DNA from: Actinomycetota bacterium | Lineage (GTDB): Bacteria; Actinomycetota; Humimicrobiia; Humimicrobiales; Humimicrobiaceae | DNA: 28,672 bases | Direction: 5' to 3' | NCBI GenBank assembly: GCA_014360385.1 | Contig: JACIXO010000002.1 | Span: 1-28,672, forward strand | Shown here: piece after piece, positions 24,063 to 28,672 of the stretch | How the letters are laid out: the number at the start of each line of letters is the position of its first letter | Numbering within the stretch: the first letter of the stretch is position 1 | Program-made: the position numbers and the translations under genes | The notes under the pieces: model-generated | The model's database searches: none | The model's input: the letters and a program-made list of their open reading frames with translations, nothing else | Told to the model about the DNA's origin: nothing

Positions 24063-26480
24063 TTGAAAATAACATTTAACTGGTTAAAAGAATATCTTGA
24101 GGCTGAGAATCTCGATCCCGAAGAAGTATCCACTCTACTAACTATGAGTGGTACCGAGGTTAAGAAATTAGATTATGTAGGGGAGAGGTATCGAAATATA
24201 GTCATAGGCAAGATAATAGATTTCTATCCTCACCCGAATGCAGATAAGTTATCGGTCTGCAAGGTGGATATTGGCTCAAAGAGGCTAAACATAGTTTGTG
24301 GAGCAAAAAACTTCGATAGGGAAGACAAGGTTGCAGTAGCTTTAGAGGGGGCAGTTGTAGAAGGCCAGCTAATAAGAAAAGTTAATATAAGAGGAGAAGT
24401 ATCAGAGGGTATGCTCTGTTCTGAAAAGGAATTGGGTATTTCCAATGATGGTTCAGGTATAATGATTCTGGATCAGGGATTTGTTGTGGGAGAAAGTTTC
24501 TCTAGATCAATGGGACTTGATGATATAGTAATAGAGCTTGAAATTACACCTAATAGGCCGGATTGTCTTAGTGTGATTGGGGTTGCAAGAGAAGTAAGTG
24601 TTCTGACAGGAGCAAAATTTGTCATTCCTTGGCATGACCGTGGAAAGGAAATTAAGTTAAAAGAGGATTCTTTGGATGGGGATCTTAGTATTTCTATAGA
24701 AGACTATAAGCTATGCCCGAGATATTCTGCCAGGATCTTTTATGATGTTCCTAAAACTCCTTCGCCTTTCTGGCTTAGAAACAGGCTTATATTGTGTGAT
24801 TTACGGCCTGTAGATTTGATAGTGGATTTAACCAACTATGTTATGTTAGAAACAGGTCAACCACTTCACGCATTTGATAAAGATCTCCTGGTCTCAAATA
24901 AGATTATTGTAAGAAGAGCAAGAAGCGGGGAAAAGATAAGAACTATTGATGATGTAGAGAGAATTCTTGACGAAGATATGCTGGTGATAGCGGATGAGAG
25001 GAGAGCAGTAGCTATTGCAGGAGTTATGGGAGGGAAAGAGACAGAGATAAATCCAGAGACACATAATGTTCTACTGGAATCAGCCAATTTCTGGGGCCCT
25101 GGTATTATGAGAACTTCTAAGAAATTAGGTTTAAGAACTGAGGCGTCCAACAGGTTTGAGAAAAAAATAGATCCGATGCTTACAATATTTGCTATAAAAA
25201 GATTTGAAGATTTGCTGACTAAAATAACCGGTTATAAATCCGAGACCAGTATATATGATAATTTCAGGAGAGTCCAAAGGGAAAGAAAGATAGACTTGAG
25301 GTTAGCGAAGGTTAAAAAATTGCTTGGTAAAGAGCTTGATTCTCATACTGTCTCGAACATACTGAAAGGCCTTGGTATAGAAAACACAGTAGAAAGAGAC
25401 ATTGTCAAGGCTACTGTTCCATCATTCAGGTTCGAGGATCTTGAGAGGGAAGTGGATTTGATAGAGGAAATAGCGAGAATTTATGGTTATGAAAAGTTTG
25501 ACATAATTCCCCCTGTTTGTAGTTTAAGGAAAGGAGGGTACAGTTTTCAACAGAAGGTAATTAAGAACCTGAGGCAGACTTTGTGTGATATAGGTTTAAA
25601 TGAAGTAATAAATTATTCTTTCTTGAGCCGTAGTCTCTTTGAGAGCTTCGGTCTCCATCTGGAGAAAGAGTATAGCAATCCTGTGAAGATATTAAATCCT
25701 ATAACTGAGGATTTTGAGTTGTTAAGATCTTCACTTCTTCCATCGATGGTTAGAAATGTGAAGAACAATATAAATCATGGCATAAAGGATATCAGAATAT
25801 TTGAAATCTCGAGAATATTTAGAAAAAGTGAAAATTCTAAAGCCCCTGTGGAAAAAAATACTCTTGGGGTTATCTTAAGTGGAAGAGCAAAGGCAAAAGG
25901 ATGGGATGAAGAAGAAGAGTTTTATAACTATTACCATCTCAAAGGAATCCTGGAATTCATATCTAGCAAGTTTATTTGTAGTGATTTTGTGATAAACCCA
26001 CAAGAATACAGGTTTTTCCACCCAAGAGTAAGCGGTGATGTTCTGATCGAGGATTCTAAGGTTGGAATAATAGGCAAGGTTCACCCCGTTTTACTGGAGA
26101 AAATGGAGATAGAGCAGGATATTTTTTACCTGGAGCTAAACCTTGATGACTTTGTCAGTAAGGTCGAGTTTGAAAGAAAATTCAAGTCCATTCCTGCTTA
26201 TCCTTCTGTGGAAATCGATCTGGCTATCGTAGTTGATGAAGATGTAAAAAATTATGAAATAGAGCAGGAAATAAGAAAAAGCGGTGGAAAAATTTTGAGA
26301 AACGTAAGGCTATTTGATGTATACAGGGGAAAGCAAATAGAACCAGGCAAAAAAAGTATGGCCTACTCATTAGTTTTTAGAGAAGAAGAAAGGACTCTAA
26401 AGGACAGGGAAGTAGAGATAGTTGTTGAAAAAATTCTGGACAATCTGAAAAGAAAGTTTGGCGCAAGACTTAGAAGTTAA
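24063..26480 (+). CDS. pheT: Phenylalanyl-tRNA synthetase beta subunit
   Basis: This 805-residue protein has full length. The N-terminal MKITFNWLKEYL is followed by the tRNA-binding EMAP/OB domain (about 40-150, with HPNADKLSVCKVDIG), the B3/B4 editing domain, the B5 domain, the catalytic-like core (EIARIYGYEKFDIIPP) and the C-terminal ferredoxin-fold anticodon domain (RLFDVYRGKQIEPGKKSMAYS). The start is TTG 24063, with AGGTGAT 6 bases upstream. The 153-base gap after pheS carries a tandem duplication. It pairs with PheS. Confidence 0.97.
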   Translation: MKITFNWLKEYLEAENLDPEEVSTLLTMSGTEVKKLDYVGERYRNIVIGKIIDFYPHPNADKLSVCKVDIGSKRLNIVCGAKNFDREDKVAVALEGAVVEGQLIRKVNIRGEVSEGMLCSEKELGISNDGSGIMILDQGFVVGESFSRSMGLDDIVIELEITPNRPDCLSVIGVAREVSVLTGAKFVIPWHDRGKEIKLKEDSLDGDLSISIEDYKLCPRYSARIFYDVPKTPSPFWLRNRLILCDLRPVDLIVDLTNYVMLETGQPLHAFDKDLLVSNKIIVRRARSGEKIRTIDDVERILDEDMLVIADERRAVAIAGVMGGKETEINPETHNVLLESANFWGPGIMRTSKKLGLRTEASNRFEKKIDPMLTIFAIKRFEDLLTKITGYKSETSIYDNFRRVQRERKIDLRLAKVKKLLGKELDSHTVSNILKGLGIENTVERDIVKATVPSFRFEDLEREVDLIEEIARIYGYEKFDIIPPVCSLRKGGYSFQQKVIKNLRQTLCDIGLNEVINYSFLSRSLFESFGLHLEKEYSNPVKILNPITEDFELLRSSLLPSMVRNVKNNINHGIKDIRIFEISRIFRKSENSKAPVEKNTLGVILSGRAKAKGWDEEEEFYNYYHLKGILEFISSKFICSDFVINPQEYRFFHPRVSGDVLIEDSKVGIIGKVHPVLLEKMEIEQDIFYLELNLDDFVSKVEFERKFKSIPAYPSVEIDLAIVVDEDVKNYEIEQEIRKSGGKILRNVRLFDVYRGKQIEPGKKSMAYSLVFREEERTLKDREVEIVVEKILDNLKRKFGARLRS

Positions 26481-26495
26481 GATAATTTAGAGTAA

Positions 26496-26554
26496 GTTTT
26501 CGAAACACTTAAGCCTGATCAAATAACTTTTTCCATCACAGAAAAAGAAATGCT
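26496..26554 (+). repeat. Dispersed repeat element, copy C (right part only)
   Basis: This copy starts at GTTTTCGAAACACTTAAGCC and ends near AAAAGAAATGCT. It matches the right end and tail of copy A (3965-4025) and of copy B. The left inverted end and the inner hairpins are absent, so the copy is truncated. It lies 16 bases after pheT. Confidence 0.8.
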
Positions 26555-26617
26555 ATCTAATTTAGAGAAATCTTGAAAAACTTAAATCTTAAAACTTTTT
26601 AGTATGGTATTAGGATT

Positions 26618-27370
26618 ATGCTGTTAGAATTCCCAGGGACAAGGGGAGAAATTGAAGAAGAAAGTGAAAAACACAGGTATCATTCCTCAATTGTTGTTAA
26701 TGAGGGTGATACCAGTATTCTTATCGATTTCGGAGAAAAGCATCCTCCTTATTTACGAGATAGAATCAATGATTTTAATGCTCTCCTCATAACTCATGCC
26801 CATCCCGACCACTATATATGGACTTTAAGGGAAGAGAAAGAAGTAAAAATACCTGTTTACCTTACTGAAGTTACCTTAAACTATGGCCAGAATAAACCTG
26901 TAAATTATCACGTAATAGTTCCAGAGGAAAGTTTTGAGTTGGGTTCTATCAATGTAGTTGCATATGAAGTTATTCATTCTCTAAGATGTCCTGCTGTTTG
27001 TTATAAGTTAAAAGGCTCAAAAGTTCTTGTTTATGCTCCTGACATTGTTGATATTGGGAGTGAAGGAGACGAAGAAAAATCTGATAGGAAAAGAAAAGTA
27101 TTTGAAAATGTAGATATTTTGATAGCTGATGGTTCAAGTCTTGATGTTAATATGGTGAGAAGAAAAGATAATAAGTTATTCGGACACGCAAGAATAAAAA
27201 CCATCGTTGGATGGTGTAAAAAGTATCGTATAGGAAGCTTAATTATAACTCACTGTGGAAAGCAACTTGTAACCATTGACGAAAAAGAGCTTCAAAAAAA
27301 ACTTTATGAATATGCCGAAGGCAAAGTTGATATTAGAGTTGCTTACGATGGATACATTGAAGAGATTTGA
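26618..27370 (+). CDS. Metallo-beta-lactamase-fold hydrolase
   Basis: This 250-residue soluble protein has the MBL fold. The metal motif HAHPDH is visible at residues 60-65 (THAHPDHYIW), with further likely ligands in EVIHSLRCP, YAPDIVDIG and ITHCGKQL. The N-terminal FPGTRGEIEEESEKHRYHSSIVV resembles small MBL proteins of the PhnP-like/phosphodiesterase group. No extra domain is present, so no substrate can be named. ATG 26618 lies 137 bases after pheT, across repeat copy C; the ribosome site (TTAGGATT) is weak. It converges on the RRM gene. Confidence 0.85.
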   Translation: MLLEFPGTRGEIEEESEKHRYHSSIVVNEGDTSILIDFGEKHPPYLRDRINDFNALLITHAHPDHYIWTLREEKEVKIPVYLTEVTLNYGQNKPVNYHVIVPEESFELGSINVVAYEVIHSLRCPAVCYKLKGSKVLVYAPDIVDIGSEGDEEKSDRKRKVFENVDILIADGSSLDVNMVRRKDNKLFGHARIKTIVGWCKKYRIGSLIITHCGKQLVTIDEKELQKKLYEYAEGKVDIRVAYDGYIEEI

Positions 27371-27392
27371 CTAGGAGCCTTTAAAAACCTTT

Positions 27393-27422
27393 GCAAAGTG
27401 TGCCATTTCCTGCACACTTTGC
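27393..27422. terminator. Strong hairpin between convergent genes
   Basis: GCAAAGTGTGC (27393-27403) and GCACACTTTGC (27412-27422) form an 11-bp perfect stem with an 8-base loop, between the MBL and RRM genes. The T-tract is weak on the plus side and short (AGGTTTTT) on the minus side. It probably serves as a bidirectional terminator. Confidence 0.7.
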
Positions 27423-27472
27423 TAGCTTACTTACTGTTTGGTCTTTTTTGTTTTCTTCTTCTTATTTTTTAC

Positions 27473-27916
27473 TTAGCTCTTGCTCTTGCTAAGCTTGTCT
27501 TTTAGGTCTTTTCTTAGCTGGATTAGTTTCTGATTTAATTCACTTCTGCTATCACTTTCTCTGAGCGCAGAACTTCTTCTACCTGGGTTTTGACTGGTTT
27601 CCCTTGAACTATAACTCCTGTCATAGTTTTTGTTCCTGTAGCCAGAAAAATTTCTACCCGACTCTCTTTCTGTTTGAGCTTTGGCTTCGTTCACTTTTAG
27701 TTTTCTCCCCTCAAGTTCATATTGGTCGAACTTTTCAATTGCTTTTTGTGCCTCTTCCTCAGTCGACATTTCTACAAAGCCAAAGCCTTTGGACTTGCCA
27801 TCAGGTCTTTTAATTATTCTGGAATAAGTTACGTTTCCTGCCTGAGAAAATAGGTCTTTTAATTGTTCATCAGAGATGCCATACGTTATGTTTCCTACAT
27901 ATAACCTTTTGTTCAC
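27473..27916 (-). CDS. RRM-type RNA-binding protein with Arg/Ser-rich tail
   Basis: This 147-residue protein has one RNA recognition motif (about 1-80) with RNP2 LYVGNI (residues 5-10) and RNP1 KGFGFVEM (43-50), the aromatic residues that stack on RNA. The tail is rich in Arg, Ser, Gly and Asn (ESGRNFSGYRNKNYDRSYSS) and ends in a charged helix. Small RRM proteins of this type occur in cyanobacteria, some Proteobacteria and other phyla, where they bind mRNA and may respond to cold. The start is GTG, with AAGGGG about 9 bases upstream on the minus strand. It converges on the MBL gene and appears to stand alone. Confidence 0.92.
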   Translation of the reverse strand: MNKRLYVGNITYGISDEQLKDLFSQAGNVTYSRIIKRPDGKSKGFGFVEMSTEEEAQKAIEKFDQYELEGRKLKVNEAKAQTERESGRNFSGYRNKNYDRSYSSRETSQNPGRRSSALRESDSRSELNQKLIQLRKDLKDKLSKSKS

Positions 27917-28124
27917 TTAAATTAACCCCTTCTTTTGTATTTTGCCCATTCTTGTTTATTGTTTCTGTTTTATATATGTAAATAGTAGGAATTAGTAAGT
28001 AGCTTAAAGCGAACGAAATTATGAGATGGAAAAGAAAAGGATTTTTGCGTACTGATTTTGAAGTCTCCCAGCTCAAAAAACTTTTATACCGTAGCCTTTT
28101 TAGTGGCGAGGTTTTGAGTAACGA

Positions 28125-28150
28125 AAATTACGCTTTAAAATTACGCTTTA
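28125..28150 (+). repeat. 13-bp tandem duplication
   Basis: AAATTACGCTTTA occurs twice in perfect tandem (28125-28137, 28138-28150). Confidence 0.9.
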
Positions 28151-28402
28151 ATCTACAAACACTCCTACTAATTGTTTAAAATTCAAAGGTACATAAGCTA
28201 ACAAATATCATTGACAAAATATCACTAACAGATATTGTAAACCAAATTAAGAGCTTAAAAAGCTTATTTAACTTACACATCTATAGTCTACAACACCTAT
28301 CTGAATAAAGCAAATTATATTATTTTTGTAAAAAAAAGCAAATTATTTTAGAAAAAAGCATTTCCAATTTTGTGATAGGGGCAAAGATGAGTCTTAAAGA
28401 AT

Positions 28403-28513
28403 AAGGCTTCGCTCTCCTCCCTTAGGAGGAACCATGCCCGCTTCGCCTTCAAACGGTTTTCGAAAAACCAAGCCTGATTCAATAATTTTTTCCATCACGG
28501 AAAAAGAAATGCT
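28403..28513 (+). repeat. Dispersed repeat element, copy B (left end missing)
   Basis: This copy matches copy A from 3912 onward with few differences, including the GCTTCGCTCTCCTC segment, the hairpin CCTCC-CTTA-GGAGG (28416-28429) and the tail ATCACGGAAAAAGAAATGCT. Its right end (28456-28480), read on the other strand, is 24/25 identical to the left inverted end of copy A. The left inverted end and the 8-bp hairpin of copy A are missing. Confidence 0.85.
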
Positions 28514-28672
28514 TCATGGCTTTCACTCTTTGCCATTTTCAATTGCTTCATCTATAATTGCTTCAAAATCATTTTACCTACAAAATTTTAAAGGAGTTAT
28601 GTTTTTTATGTTTATTCATCACACCTTCATGTTTTGAATGTAACTTTTTACAAGGGTGGGAGGGGGCAGACT

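Larger units (their letters stand above)
27917..28672. other. AT-rich gene-poor stretch at the window end
   Basis: About 750 bases carry no convincing gene. The stretch holds the upstream region of the RRM gene, a 13-bp tandem duplication AAATTACGCTTTA (28125-28150), direct repeats AGCAAATTAT (28309 and 28337) and repeat copy B. The last 25 bases (GGGTGGGAGGGGGC) are G-rich and may lead into a feature beyond the window. Confidence 0.6.

Noticed and set aside
28434..28637. Open frame of 67 codons at the window end
   Set aside because: It starts inside repeat copy B, has no recognisable domain, and the equivalent frame in copy A stops after 12 codons.
1..28672. CRISPR array, prophage or transposase gene
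   Set aside because: No regularly spaced repeats, phage structural genes, integrase or transposase frames were found; the only mobile-like feature is the non-coding palindromic repeat.

Overview
The window is AT-rich bacterial DNA with purine-rich codons (many AGA/AGG) and frequent TTG and GTG starts. Several features suggest a monoderm-type cell: a Pel cluster without the outer-membrane genes pelB and pelC, a LytR-CpsA-Psr (LCP) protein, a 3D-domain wall protein and a tRNA gene with encoded CCA. The phylum cannot be fixed from sequence alone. The alcohol dehydrogenase and corrinoid-type methyltransferase fit an anaerobe.

Region 1 (1-6423), accessory metabolism and envelope. A glycosyltransferase cut by the window edge converges on a second, related glycosyltransferase. 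A membrane-anchored 3D-domain protein and a small PH-like protein follow. Next comes a 417-bp spacer holding a palindromic repeat element, then a likely two-gene operon of an iron-type alcohol dehydrogenase and an MtaA-like zinc methyltransferase.

Region 2 (6614-17417), a rearranged Pel exopolysaccharide operon of seven tightly packed genes: an SDR-PelD fusion, PelE, a DUF2194 deacetylase (the PelA deacetylase half), PelF glycosyltransferase, PelG exporter, a GH114-type hydrolase (like the PelA hydrolase half) and an LCP transferase. PelD, PelE and PelG would form the inner-membrane complex, PelF would polymerise, the deacetylase and hydrolase would act outside the membrane, and the LCP protein could link polymer to the wall. 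The SDR part of the fusion has lost the YxxxK catalytic pair, while the degenerate GGDEF part keeps a c-di-GMP I-site motif. This operon is the most interesting part of the window.

Region 3 (17513-26480), translation genes: tRNA-Gly(GCC), thrS, a radical SAM/SPASM-like gene of unknown role, then infC-rpmI-rplT-pheS-pheT. The infC gene almost certainly starts at AUC or AUU and has a leader with a terminator-like hairpin.

Region 4 (26481-28672): a metallo-beta-lactamase-fold hydrolase converges on an RRM RNA-binding protein across a strong hairpin. A gene-poor AT-rich stretch with another copy of the repeat element ends the window. Partial or complete copies of this repeat lie at 3844-4025, 26496-26554 and 28403-28513.
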